Origin: a bacterium
Lineage (GTDB): Bacteria > SAR324 > XYD2-FULL-50-16
Assembly: GCA_018829445.1 (NCBI GenBank)
Contig: JAHJTV010000054.1
Location: 113,095 to 177,094, forward strand
Length of the DNA stretch: 64,000 nucleotides
Direction of reading: 5' to 3'
Part shown: positions 39,501-47,180 of the stretch, piece by piece
Layout of the letters: every line of letters starts with the position of its first letter
Position numbering within the stretch: position 1 is the stretch's first letter
The notes under the pieces: model-generated
Told to the model about the DNA's origin: nothing
Database searches by the model: none
Seen by the model: the letters and a program-made list of their open reading frames with translations, nothing else
Position numbers and translations under genes: made by a program

Positions 39501-40049
39501 GGGTCTCAACAGTCGGGACATATTGCAGCAGTAGGGTTTGAGCTTTACACGGCGATGATTGAAGAAGCTGTTTCAAAAATACAACAGGGTGAACAGCGCA
39601 CAGAAGAGCAGCACGAAGAGATTCTGCTGAACATTCTCTCTGAAGCAAACATTCCGGATACTTATATAGAAAGTATGAATCAAAGACTGGATGCCTACAA
39701 ATCGATTTCTTCGTGTGTCGCTGACGATGAACTGTGGGAAGTCCGTAGCTCATTGGAAGACCGGTTTGGGGTGATGCCTAAAGAAACCGTTTGTCTTTTT
39801 CATAGCATGCAGATAAAATTCATGGCTAGGGAGTTGAGCATATCTCAATTAAATCAATCTTTCAGTGAATTGGAGTTGGTATTCAACGATTCATTCCAGC
39901 CGGAACCGGAGAAACTTCTTAAGTATCTGGCAGATCCTAAAAACAAAGCTAGATTACTGCCCAATAATAAGTTAATACTAGGTCTTCATAATGCTGATCC
40001 GGAGGAGATTCTCCGGTTTTTACAATCCTTTAAGAAAGAGATATATTAA
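36516..40049 (+). CDS. mfd: Transcription-repair coupling factor
   Basis: Mfd removes RNA polymerase stalled at DNA lesions and recruits UvrA. The protein of about 1177 residues has the UvrB-like N-terminus (PHWDTIPYDNQSPDKDV), the RNA-polymerase-interaction domain (about 510-590, DYVVHVEYGIGQYEGL and the GDKVYVPVDKFH region), the helicase core with Walker A GDVGFGKTEVAMRA (about 665), DEEQRFGV, TLTATPIPRTLHMSL and the QLRGRVGRS motif, and the C-terminal TRCF domain. All are intact. A TTG at 36501 would add five residues, but the ATG at 36516 is more likely; neither has a visible ribosome binding site. It probably heads a transcript with the two genes behind it. Confidence 0.96.
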   Translation: MNQNSEPLFFRQKLDQALNGIRGAGAKHFVLSSLAGSASSLFASLLSESIGKPILIIAESYELAEQTRQDLSFFNSESDVGFFPHWDTIPYDNQSPDKDVLAVRFQTLSNILQKKHSLTVSTPNAMMQYIMPSSAFLEHTFSLEVSKEYNRQHLLRNLVKNGFTRVEMVEDKGEFSVRGEIVDIFPISESDPVRLDFFDEELESIKFFDIETQRSRKDVSSINIFPAQEILYTDDSAQRAMEGLIEYKANTVPQTYGYMIEQLQSKSVFSGIENLLPLFFESVSTLLDYFPEPPIIFYLDKETIHQRSDDFFDEIMTEYNYSRQEGNPTLDPDKLFLTKAQLFQKLEEHTTIDVQSFDLEGNDERYNLSTVDNSAIRSLAIDSESLEQSSVQHILIQLRKWNQTGAKIIIAAQSQSKADRIRQMLQEIDLSVPIRDEVEVGQLKEFLLSDFSETEGSFFISTKTINRGFRWINSTGLTKAALISDEEIFGIQKSKRRTRKSSIKQFFSSLGDLNAGDYVVHVEYGIGQYEGLKKIMIGQHESDFLVISYHGGDKVYVPVDKFHLVQKYSGGDVGRPKVNKLGNKTWSKTKSKVRSEVDDLADELVKISAVRKARKGVAFSPDSSLMNEFTLSFEYQETDDQEKAIADVINDMESENPMDRLVCGDVGFGKTEVAMRAAYKAAIDGYQVGVLVPTTVLALQHFESFSARFSGTPVTIGLLSRFQSPKKVKETLKGLKTGSVDIAIGTHRLLSKDVVFNKLGLLVIDEEQRFGVKHKESIKMFRSTVDTLTLTATPIPRTLHMSLVGIRDISIINTAPMDRRAIRTRLMKFNDYVIQEAVNREIRRNGQVFFIHNRVESIYQVGQYLAGILPKVKIAVAHGQLAERELEKTMMDFIHREYDVLLATTIVESGLDIPNVNTIIINNADQFGLSQLYQLRGRVGRSNVQAYAYLMTPREKILSETARKRLAILQELNHLGAGFKIANYDLELRGAGNVLGSQQSGHIAAVGFELYTAMIEEAVSKIQQGEQRTEEQHEEILLNILSEANIPDTYIESMNQRLDAYKSISSCVADDELWEVRSSLEDRFGVMPKETVCLFHSMQIKFMARELSISQLNQSFSELELVFNDSFQPEPEKLLKYLADPKNKARLLPNNKLILGLHNADPEEILRFLQSFKKEIY

Positions 40050-40112
40050 TATTACGTGTTGTCATTTGAGCGTAAGATCTACTTGATTATTGGCATTTGG
40101 CTATTAGATGTA

Positions 40113-41111
40113 ATGCAAAAGAAACTACGAAGCTATTTTCCTCTTTTTTTATCCAGTCTGATTCTAATTCTGACTCTGGCATCTTCGTGTGATAAAACCA
40201 CAAAAAAACAATCGGCGATTATTCCGGAAGAGGAAACAATCGCTGTTATCAATAATAAAAAGATCACACTGGCAAAATTCCAGGCCAGGCTCTATTCATT
40301 TCTGCAGCACTACAGGGATTTGATAACTGCTGATGGAAACGAATTGGGAGAGATTAAAAGTATAGTAATTAATCAGTTGATCAATGAGGAGTTAATCAAC
40401 CAGGAAGCTTCCAGGAAGGGAATCCAGGTTTCAGAGGAGGAGCTGGAATCTATTATAGCCGAGTCGCTCTCATCATATGAGCAGTCCAATCTTAATGCGT
40501 ATCTACAAAATAGTGATTTGACAGAGGAGGAGTGGAAAGCGACTCTAAGGCAGTTTCTGGTTCAGAAAAAGCTGATTCAGGAGGAGGTAGTGGAAAAAAT
40601 CCCCATCACCAAACGAGAAATACAGTCATATTACCAGAATAATAGAGATACGTTTGTTATTCCAGCAGCACTTAGGGTGCGGAATATCACCTTGTCAATC
40701 GAAGGGGAAGCACAGGCTATCAGATCTCAACTGCTAAGGGGGAGTTCATTCAAAGAGCTGATCAAACAGCACTCGATTTCGCCCGACAAGATTCTTGATG
40801 GCGATCTGGGGTTTATCACCAGGGGAGATCTTCCGGAAGAAATGGAAAGTGAGATTTTCGGTACAAAGTTTAACCAGTTTAAGCCCAGAGTAACCGATGT
40901 AATCAGATCTCAGGACGGTTTCCATGTTTTTATGCTTGAGCAATTCAGACCGGCTAGAAATCTGGATCTTGAAGAAGCCAAATCGGAGATTAAGCAGATC
41001 CTGATTGAGCAAAAATGGAATGAATATTATACACAGTGGTTGGAACGACTAAGAAAAAACGCTTCGGTATCAATTGATGAGAAGATGCTGCAGAGAGAAG
41101 AGGGATTTTAA
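40113..41111 (+). CDS. SurA-like peptidyl-prolyl isomerase lipoprotein
   Basis: A periplasmic folding helper of about 332 residues. Starting at the ATG at 40113, residues 1-26 are a lipoprotein signal peptide ending in LASSC. A SurA N-like helical region follows (about 40-180, starting at TIAVINNKKITLAKFQAR), then one parvulin domain (PpiC type, about 190-280) with RVRNITLSIEG, GDLGFITRGDLPEEME and the VIRSQDGFHVFMLEQF strand. A GTG at 40056 would add 19 residues in front, but that breaks the signal peptide. It starts 63 bases after mfd and ends 24 bases before aroK, so the three are likely co-transcribed. Confidence 0.88.
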   Translation: MQKKLRSYFPLFLSSLILILTLASSCDKTTKKQSAIIPEEETIAVINNKKITLAKFQARLYSFLQHYRDLITADGNELGEIKSIVINQLINEELINQEASRKGIQVSEEELESIIAESLSSYEQSNLNAYLQNSDLTEEEWKATLRQFLVQKKLIQEEVVEKIPITKREIQSYYQNNRDTFVIPAALRVRNITLSIEGEAQAIRSQLLRGSSFKELIKQHSISPDKILDGDLGFITRGDLPEEMESEIFGTKFNQFKPRVTDVIRSQDGFHVFMLEQFRPARNLDLEEAKSEIKQILIEQKWNEYYTQWLERLRKNASVSIDEKMLQREEGF

Positions 41112-41135
41112 TTTAGGCCAAAGTAAGGGGTTGTT

Positions 41136-41636
41136 TTGAATATTGTATTGATCGGTTTTATGGGGACAGGGAAGACGACAATCGGGAGGAAACTTGCGGC
41201 CAGGCTTGGTTACCGGTTTGTCGATACGGATCACTACATAGAATATGAGCAGAATTGCAGAATATCAGACCTGTTTGAGAATCAAGGTGAAGCCTGTTTT
41301 AGAAAACTTGAAACATCTTTGCTGAAGCGTCTGTCAGCCGTTGAAAATACGGTCATTGCTACAGGAGGTGGAATATTGGTCACACCGGGGAATATGGATT
41401 TGATCCAAAAAATTGGTAGAAGCATTCACCTGATGGCCTGTGTTGATGACATTTACGAAAGAATCATGCGCAACAAAAAAAGACCCCTTGTTCAAACTGA
41501 CAATCCACTTCAGACTATCATGCAGTTATACCACAAGCGAATAGATCTTTATGCAGATGCAGATGTCACCATTGATACCAGATCTATGAAGATGTGGGCT
41601 ATTGTTTCCAAAATTATTGCTGAATTGGGTGAATAA
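41136..41636 (+). CDS. aroK: Shikimate kinase
   Basis: Shikimate kinase phosphorylates shikimate at O3 in the aromatic amino acid pathway. The 166-residue protein begins at a TTG and reads GFMGTGKTT (7-15, P-loop), DTDHYIE (shikimate-binding Asp), CFRKLET (shikimate-binding Arg), ATGGGI (Gly loop) and a lid containing NKKRPL. Length is typical. The TTG start is preceded by AGGGG. It follows the SurA-like gene by 24 bases. Confidence 0.95.
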   Translation: MNIVLIGFMGTGKTTIGRKLAARLGYRFVDTDHYIEYEQNCRISDLFENQGEACFRKLETSLLKRLSAVENTVIATGGGILVTPGNMDLIQKIGRSIHLMACVDDIYERIMRNKKRPLVQTDNPLQTIMQLYHKRIDLYADADVTIDTRSMKMWAIVSKIIAELGE

Positions 41637-41672
41637 TCTTCAATAGCCTTTCCATTAGCGGAGACAGACTAA

Positions 41673-42677
41673 ATGCCTTTCAATCGCAATCATATATTCA
41701 ATCTGTCAGTTTCAGCTGCAATAATCCCCTTTTTATTGTTCTTAGCCATTTTCTGTTTCCCGGTTTCAACCCACGCCATAAGCAAACTGGGCTGTTTCGG
41801 AGCAGCGGCGGCTGAATATGCGGTTCCTGGTCTTGGTTACGCAATTACCCGACAATGGGATAAAGCGATAGTCTTCGGTGGAACGCGCTGGGTAGCTTTG
41901 TCACACTACTATGAAAGTTCGCAATCCGAGTATTACCAGGAAGAAGCAGACGATATCTATGAAGAGATAGATGCAGATGATTCTGAAAGTGGAAATCCCG
42001 TAACAAGAGTATCCCTGACAAAAGAAACCTGGAATGCCCAATACTGGGGTAACCTATACGGAAATGTGTTATTTATGTCCTGGGGCGACTTCTATGAAAA
42101 CGGATGTCAATCTAATACCGAAACCTATTCCTATCTGCTTTCACCTTTCAGGATCGACCATTTTTATAAAAAATGGCAATTCTGGCTTCCGGTTGTACTT
42201 GTTATGGGAAATTATGCGTATAACGATGATGAAACCGAAGTGGAGTACTATCTGTACAGAGGTCTTAAAGAGTCAGATCTCAGGCGGGATTCATTCTCGG
42301 AATATTACATGGTTGGCGTTGGAGAGGAGATGTTTTTCAGGGGAGTCGTGCAACATTTTTTCTTTGACCTGCTAAAAGACAACTGGCAGTTATCACCAGG
42401 TGCAAGCAGGCATCTATCAATTTTAGGAGCTTCTACAGTATTTGCTCTGGCCCATTCCGGCGCCGGATTTACTGCGAGCCCGGCCACAGCATTTTTATTT
42501 GGCTTGTACGAAGGCTATGTCTATCACCCTTCCCTGGATGAATTTGATTTGATGACGGCAATTGCGATTCACGCATGGTGGGATATCCTTGTAACCTATA
42601 CAATATTAAACAGTGCAAAATTCCATGAGGAGGAGGAAATTGAAGTGCCAATCATGAAAATTGGATTCAGGTTCTAA
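41673..42677 (+). CDS. CPBP family intramembrane metalloprotease
   Basis: A 334-residue membrane protein with an N-terminal signal or anchor segment (AAIIPFLLFLAIFCFPVS) followed by a charged Glu/Asp/Tyr-rich loop (about 85-110), and a CPBP (CAAX-processing/bacteriocin-processing-like) domain in the C-terminal half. Its motifs are GEEMFFRGVV (about 216-225, the catalytic Glu pair and Arg), FALAHSG (about 256-262) and AIHAWWDI (about 297-304), all three with the conserved residues present. The usual strongly hydrophobic multi-pass region is less clear here. The 3' end overlaps the convergent 374-aa gene by 11 bases. Substrate unknown. Confidence 0.85.
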   Translation: MPFNRNHIFNLSVSAAIIPFLLFLAIFCFPVSTHAISKLGCFGAAAAEYAVPGLGYAITRQWDKAIVFGGTRWVALSHYYESSQSEYYQEEADDIYEEIDADDSESGNPVTRVSLTKETWNAQYWGNLYGNVLFMSWGDFYENGCQSNTETYSYLLSPFRIDHFYKKWQFWLPVVLVMGNYAYNDDETEVEYYLYRGLKESDLRRDSFSEYYMVGVGEEMFFRGVVQHFFFDLLKDNWQLSPGASRHLSILGASTVFALAHSGAGFTASPATAFLFGLYEGYVYHPSLDEFDLMTAIAIHAWWDILVTYTILNSAKFHEEEEIEVPIMKIGFRF

Positions 42678-43791
42678 ATGATTGTTTTATTTTTTTTCTG
42701 ATAAAACCGGGTGTAAAAACCTTCTTTAATAACCGGTTCTCTTTATCAACCTGCTTTTTTACCACCTTTGGATCCAAAATAGTCCTTGCGGATCGTTTAA
42801 AATCTTCGATTATTGAAAAAACAGTCGAAGGGATTAATTGATCAACAAACCTACCGTATTCCTTTTCCGTTTGAGAGTTTTTTAGATGCTCTTCCGTGGT
42901 CAGTCGGGTAATCAGTGAATCCCCAGGTGCCAATTGAGGGTTTCTAAGGAGACATCCCGCCAATATTTGATTAATTTGAATCGGTTCCAGTCCTTTGATC
43001 TCATATTTGACGGCAATATTTTTTAAAAAGAGTTTGTAATAGGCATGTCGTTTTTGTGCATACAAGAGCAAAAAATCATGAGTCTGTATTGATGAAATGA
43101 AACTCAAGGTCAACTGTCTCAGCTTTGATTCATTATCTATGAGGTTGGGGATTAAAGCATCAGGAGATTTCTTAAATATTTCAGTTATGATGGCAATATC
43201 AGAACTGAAGTGGCTATATTGTTTTATGAATTGCTGATCAAAAAACCGGATAATCAGTCTGGCAATATCAGAGGAAAATGAATACAATCCTCCCCGCTCA
43301 ATATGAATCGACTCCTTTTCTATTAGGGTTGGGTTTGAGATGATGGTTTCGATATTTTTATTGAGTGTTCTAAAAGTATGATATACAAACTCAAGCATCT
43401 CTTTTTTTTGATCGGTTTCGGCGGGGTTGAGTAGTGCTGGTAATACCTTGTCGATATATGTTGGATTTCGGAAAAAATCGACTGTCTCAAGAATGAAGAA
43501 TCTTTTTTCCCTGGAAAATCCGTTCAGAATTTCACGCACTTCATGAAGAGAGCGACGGGTTTCTCCAAAAATTTCAGCAGAGATGTGCAGACTTTTATCA
43601 GTAATGAAAAACCGGTCTACTATCTTTTTAGGCAAAGAAGGAGTCTGGGCGATAAACTGGTCAATTGTTTGGTTCTGAGTTAATTGGCGATTTAACCGTT
43701 GTTGGCAGATATCTTTACTTTTTAAAAGTAATGCAGAAATCCGCTTTTGGATTTGTGACTGGTTTAACGAAGTTTTTTTGAATTGAGACAC
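42667..43791 (-). CDS. Hypothetical 374-aa helical protein, short paralogue of the 632-aa protein
   Basis: This protein matches residues 1 to about 345 of the 632-aa protein at 20274-22172 along nearly its whole length. Shared segments include RRSLHEVREIL / RKSLHSMRLKI, FILETVDFFR / LILETMDFFR, LNKNIETI, IHIERGGLYSFSSDIARL / LHLNRGSLYSFVSDLAKT, RHAYYKLFLKNIAVKYEIKG / RHGYYKLFLSRLTTRDRFEK and PSTVFSIIEDFK / PSTVFSIINQFK. It ends in a basic tail and lacks the C-terminal domain. It is soluble in appearance with no signal peptide. It is convergent with the CPBP protease gene, overlapping 11 bases. Function is unknown. Confidence 0.83.
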   Translation of the reverse strand: MSQFKKTSLNQSQIQKRISALLLKSKDICQQRLNRQLTQNQTIDQFIAQTPSLPKKIVDRFFITDKSLHISAEIFGETRRSLHEVREILNGFSREKRFFILETVDFFRNPTYIDKVLPALLNPAETDQKKEMLEFVYHTFRTLNKNIETIISNPTLIEKESIHIERGGLYSFSSDIARLIIRFFDQQFIKQYSHFSSDIAIITEIFKKSPDALIPNLIDNESKLRQLTLSFISSIQTHDFLLLYAQKRHAYYKLFLKNIAVKYEIKGLEPIQINQILAGCLLRNPQLAPGDSLITRLTTEEHLKNSQTEKEYGRFVDQLIPSTVFSIIEDFKRSARTILDPKVVKKQVDKENRLLKKVFTPGFIRKKIKQSFRT

Positions 43792-44156
43792 GGGCTTTAA
43801 CTCTCGGGAATCATTGAAATCTGTTTTCTAATGCTAGAATTTATGGTCTCTCACACAGCAATCCGTTTTCCCTGGTTTCTTTTGAATAGAGTTTTAGAGG
43901 AATATTTTCAACGGTTTTTTTAGTTTTTAGATCCTGTTTTCTCTCCAGAATACTATTTTTCAAAGTGAATTCATTGGGAATTGGTCAGTTGCTCTTAACA
44001 ATTCGGAATAGGTAAAACGCATCAAAAATTCATTTTTTCGCGAAGGGCGGTGCTCTTGCCAACTCCCTGATCTGTTACTCAATGCCTTGGTGTCATCTTG
44101 GAAGATGAAATAGGATTGTTATACTCCCCGGTGTAACTCAGTTGATTCATTAAACC
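43792..44156. other. 365-base intergenic region
   Basis: The stretch between the 374-aa gene and the HNH gene (both minus) shows no convincing reading frame. Apart from a small self-complementary sequence (TCATCTTGGAAGATGA, near 44093-44108) I see nothing of note. Confidence 0.4.
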
Positions 44157-44471
44157 CTAATCGTTGTCTTTTGTCGGGAGTCTCCCGGAAAGGTATTCAT
44201 CCCACTCTACCGGGAGTAGATATTTCTTTTTATTATTACACTCCTTGCAACAGGATACTATGTTGCTGCGAGTAGATTTCCCACCACGGCTGATCGGGAT
44301 TACATGATCCATGGTTAATGTTTTGGCGGGGAACCGTTGCCGGCAGTAATAGCACTTTCCTTTTCCCCTAAGGTTTTTCCACCATTGGCTTTGTCTTAAC
44401 TCTCTCGCTTTCGCTTTTTCCCGGCGGAGGTGTTCTTCATCTACCGGGATAAAATCGCATTCCAGTGCCAT
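44157..44471 (-). CDS. Small HNH endonuclease domain protein
   Basis: A 104-residue protein whose second half is an HNH domain: CYYC, then MDHVIPISRGGKSTRSNIVSCC, CKECNNKKKY. The pairs of cysteines form a zinc knuckle, and the His in DHVIP plus the downstream Asn residues are the conserved catalytic pattern. The N-terminal 35 residues are charged and helical. No toxin-antitoxin or phage gene is next to it; it lies 17 bases after purU and is probably in the same transcript. It could be a nuclease of a mobile element or a chromosomal housekeeping HNH protein. Confidence 0.85.
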   Translation of the reverse strand: MALECDFIPVDEEHLRREKAKARELRQSQWWKNLRGKGKCYYCRQRFPAKTLTMDHVIPISRGGKSTRSNIVSCCKECNNKKKYLLPVEWDEYLSGRLPTKDND

Positions 44472-44488
44472 TTGTTTGAAGCTTGGTT

Positions 44489-45343
44489 TTAAGAAAAAAG
44501 AACGGTTTTATTACCGTGAATGATGATCCGCCTTTCCAAGTGAGCTTTTATCGCCCTGGCCAATACGATGCGTTCAATATCAGCTCCGATTTGTGCCAGG
44601 TTTTCCGGGGTGTGCTTGTGAGTTACCCGTTGAACATCCTGTTCGATAATCGGGCCTGCATCCAGTTCTGCAGTAGCATAATGGGCTGTAGCACCAATCA
44701 TTTTTACTCCCCTGTCATACGCGTGTTTATAAGGATTGGCCCCTTTAAATGCTGGTAAAAAAGCATGATGAATATTGATAATTTTTCCGAAATACTCTTC
44801 AGTAAATGATTTTGATAGTATCTGCATATAACGGGCAAGCACAACCAAATCGATATGCAGTCTATTAAGCAATTCCCTGATTTCATTCTCCTGTTGCGCT
44901 TTGTCTTTTTTGCCGTTTATAGATATACAGTAGAAGGGAATCCGGAATTTTTCAGCTATCGGTTCCAAATAGGGGTGATTGCTGATGATCATGGGGATTT
45001 CACAGTCCAACTCATTTTGTTCATGTCTGACCAAAATATCATAAAGACAATGGGGTGCCTTGGTGACCAAAAGTGCAACTCTTGTACAGTGATCAGAATA
45101 AAAAACAGACCATTGGAGATTCCATTGTTGACCAAACTCCCTGAACTGATCCTCCAGGTTTTTCCGCGACATGGAAAGATCCTTCATATTTAAGGAAATT
45201 CTCATAAAATACTGATTAGCAAGAATATCTACATGTTCCTGACAATCCAAAATATTGAAGTCTCTATTATAGAAAAAGGTGCTGATCTCGGATACCAAAC
45301 CTTTTTGATCCGGAGCTTGAATGAGAAATATGATTGAATCCAT
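44489..45343 (-). CDS. purU: Formyltetrahydrofolate deformylase
   Basis: PurU hydrolyses 10-formyltetrahydrofolate to formate and tetrahydrofolate, supplying formate and balancing one-carbon pools. The 284-residue protein has an N-terminal ACT domain (about 1-80, starting FLIQAPDQKGLVSEISTFF) and a formyltransferase-type hydrolase domain with NIHHAFLPAFKGANPY, GATAHYATAELDAGPII (catalytic Asp) and the region LVVLARYMQILS. Length matches E. coli PurU. Purine-synthesis genes are not adjacent, so it seems to be a stand-alone balance enzyme. Confidence 0.96.
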   Translation of the reverse strand: MDSIIFLIQAPDQKGLVSEISTFFYNRDFNILDCQEHVDILANQYFMRISLNMKDLSMSRKNLEDQFREFGQQWNLQWSVFYSDHCTRVALLVTKAPHCLYDILVRHEQNELDCEIPMIISNHPYLEPIAEKFRIPFYCISINGKKDKAQQENEIRELLNRLHIDLVVLARYMQILSKSFTEEYFGKIINIHHAFLPAFKGANPYKHAYDRGVKMIGATAHYATAELDAGPIIEQDVQRVTHKHTPENLAQIGADIERIVLARAIKAHLERRIIIHGNKTVLFS

Positions 45344-45745
45344 GAAAAGCGACTATAAAATTAGGAGTGTGCTGTTATGAGACCTGTCAATAAAGATCTA
45401 AATCTTTGTATCTTATCAATCCTGGCGGTTAAACCATTTCTATAAATAGAATCCCTTCTGAACTAAGTAAACAAAGCATATGGGTTGAACATATCAAATA
45501 TCAATATTTTGTTAAGGTTTATTTGCCTTTCCATGATATTGTTGCGGATCAATGATTGATTACAATGAAATCAAAAATCATTTTTCTGTGAATTGGTGAA
45601 TGAAGCATGAATATCAAGTTGAAATTGTTAATGATCACCATAGGCTTATTCGTGATGGAATCATTGCACAATAAAATTAAATAATGGTATAAGTGAGAGA
45701 AAAAAATTTTGTACTGAAATCTTTTTCAAGGATTAAAAATACCAG
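45344..45745. other. 402-base intergenic region between divergent purU and kinase genes
   Basis: AT-rich, with no convincing reading frame and no clear promoter or hairpin that I can support. It separates two divergently transcribed genes, so both promoters should be here. Confidence 0.4.
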
Positions 45746-46594
45746 GTGAAAGCAAAAAATAGCATGAACTCTTCTTCAACTCAAATCTCATTAGCCATGA
45801 ACAAAATAAAAGAGTTGGAACAGGAAATCGAACATCTTAAAATACTTAAAAGCGAATTAACACATGCTCTAGAAGCTTCAAATGCTGCAAGCAATGCAAA
45901 AAGTGAATTCATCGCAAATATTTCACACGACTTGAGAACACCTCTTCATGCCATTTTGAGTTTCTCCAGGTTTGGTATAAACAAAACAGGCAGAATCGAG
46001 AAAGATAAAATAATTAAATACTTTAGTCGCATAGAGGAAAGTGGGAAGAAGTTGCAGGTTATGTTGGACAGACTGGTTGATTTATCCAAACTTGAGTCCG
46101 GAAGAATGGTATTCCAGATGTATACCTGCAGGCTTTCTACGGTTATTCAATCCCTTGAAAAAGAGACGAAGAGTCGCTTGGATGAAAAAAAAATCACCTT
46201 GCAGATTGAGATTTCCGATAAGGTCAACTCTGTAAATTGTGATCAATACAAGATAGCCTATGTGATGAATGCTTTGTTGAATAATGCAATTGAGAATTCA
46301 CCGCCTGAATCAAAAGTGATCATACGGGTTGAGGAGGCACAGAAAACCATGACCTCCTCTGGTGCTATGTTACAAGTCTGCTTTCAGGACCATAGGATAG
46401 ATCCGTTTCCCAATGAACTGATATCGAACTTTGAGAGCTATCTTCAAACTGAAAAAGCCAAGTTTTGTCATGGTGATTTTGGGGTGGATCTTGCCATCTG
46501 CAACGAGATTATTAAACAACATAAAGGCAGGTTATGGGTCGAGCATGATTCCGACGGATCATCTTTTTGTTTTACACTCCCGGTAGATCAATAA
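45746..46594 (+). CDS. Sensor histidine kinase-like protein with eroded ATPase motifs
   Basis: A 282-residue cytoplasmic protein. A short coiled coil (about 15-50) leads into a HisKA dimerisation domain with the phosphoacceptor His61 in FIANISHDLRTPLHAI, which is intact. The HATPase domain keeps the N box (NALLNNAIENSP) but lacks the D-x-G-x-G of G1: that block reads FQDHRIDPFPNEL. The G2 GTGLGL block is also altered (CHGDFGVDLAICNEI). The C-terminus has the final beta strands (SSFCFTLPVD). It may have lost autokinase activity or rely on a partner for ATP hydrolysis. There is no sensor domain or membrane segment. The start is a GTG at 45746 or ATG at 45764; no response regulator is adjacent. 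Confidence 0.82.
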   Translation: MKAKNSMNSSSTQISLAMNKIKELEQEIEHLKILKSELTHALEASNAASNAKSEFIANISHDLRTPLHAILSFSRFGINKTGRIEKDKIIKYFSRIEESGKKLQVMLDRLVDLSKLESGRMVFQMYTCRLSTVIQSLEKETKSRLDEKKITLQIEISDKVNSVNCDQYKIAYVMNALLNNAIENSPPESKVIIRVEEAQKTMTSSGAMLQVCFQDHRIDPFPNELISNFESYLQTEKAKFCHGDFGVDLAICNEIIKQHKGRLWVEHDSDGSSFCFTLPVDQ

Positions 46595-46748
46595 TTGCTC
46601 GGATTTTGCGTTGAAGATTTAATATTTTTGCATGTTCAAGTTGGAATTTAACATTAAGATGGGCATGTTGATTTAAAAACCGATAAGCTCCCCTTAGAGA
46701 CAGCCATGTGTAATGTTACTGGAAATTAATCACCGATACATCCTAATC

Positions 46749-46937
46749 TCAATATCCATAATATGATGATAATCCCATTCTGCTCCGGGTCTGCTTTAGC
46801 TTTTTAATTTGCTTCAAAATTAGAAGATTAGATTCATTAAAGCATTCATTACAATTTGTTATATCGACAGAGGAAGTTGTCATCTCACCATCATTGTCTA
46901 TTCCAATCCGGTCTGATAGGTTTTTTTTATCAGCCAT
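46749..46937 (-). CDS. Possible small protein, 62 aa
   Basis: A weak candidate. The frame encodes a charged, Cys-containing 62-residue protein with a basic helical C-terminus (LILKQIKKLKQTRSRMG). No ribosome binding site precedes the ATG and no homologue is recognised. Its start is 17 bases from the MITE-like element, which may have displaced its promoter. Confidence 0.3.
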   Translation of the reverse strand: MADKKNLSDRIGIDNDGEMTTSSVDITNCNECFNESNLLILKQIKKLKQTRSRMGLSSYYGY

Positions 46938-46954
46938 ATTAAAACGGCATAAAT

Positions 46955-47150
46955 GAGTCCACTCCGAAAAGTATTCAAATATTCAAAATGGTAACTAAAC
47001 ATTGAATATCTGATTTTTGCAATAAAATTTTCGAAGGCTGTCATCCCGGACTTGATCCGGGATCCAGGCGGTTTGACTTAAATGCACATTATCCTGGATT
47101 CCGGCTCGGAGGCCGGAATGACAAGAAAATCGACTTTTCGGAGTAGACTC
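46955..47150. mobile_element. MITE-like element with nested inverted repeat and 6-bp target duplication
   Basis: Ends are near-perfect terminal inverted repeats: GAGTCCACTCCGAAAAGT (46955-46972) and the complement of ACTTTTCGGAGTAGACTC (47133-47150), 17 of 18 positions matching. Flanking it on both sides is ATAAAT (46949-46954 and 47151-47156), as expected for a 6-base target-site duplication. The 196-base element has no coding capacity. Inside it, a second inverted repeat of 85 bases (47039-47123) has arms beginning TGTCATCCCGG and TGTCATTCCGG, each itself a hairpin. That inner sequence type is a common small palindromic repeat in many bacteria. A target duplication argues for transposition by a transposase encoded elsewhere. 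Confidence 0.75.
47039..47123. repeat. Inner 85-bp palindromic repeat of REP/NEMIS-like type
   Basis: Two imperfect arms, one on each side of a short spacer, share TGTCAT-CCGG and ATCCAGG ends with the opposite arm in reverse complement. Each arm is also a small hairpin (CCCGGACTTGATCCGGG; CCGGCTCGGAGGCCGG). Sequences of this kind are abundant short palindromes in bacterial genomes and can form stem-loops in RNA. It lies within the larger MITE-like element. Confidence 0.6.
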
Positions 47151-47180
47151 ATAAATTAAAGAAAAAAATTAAAGGATTTT

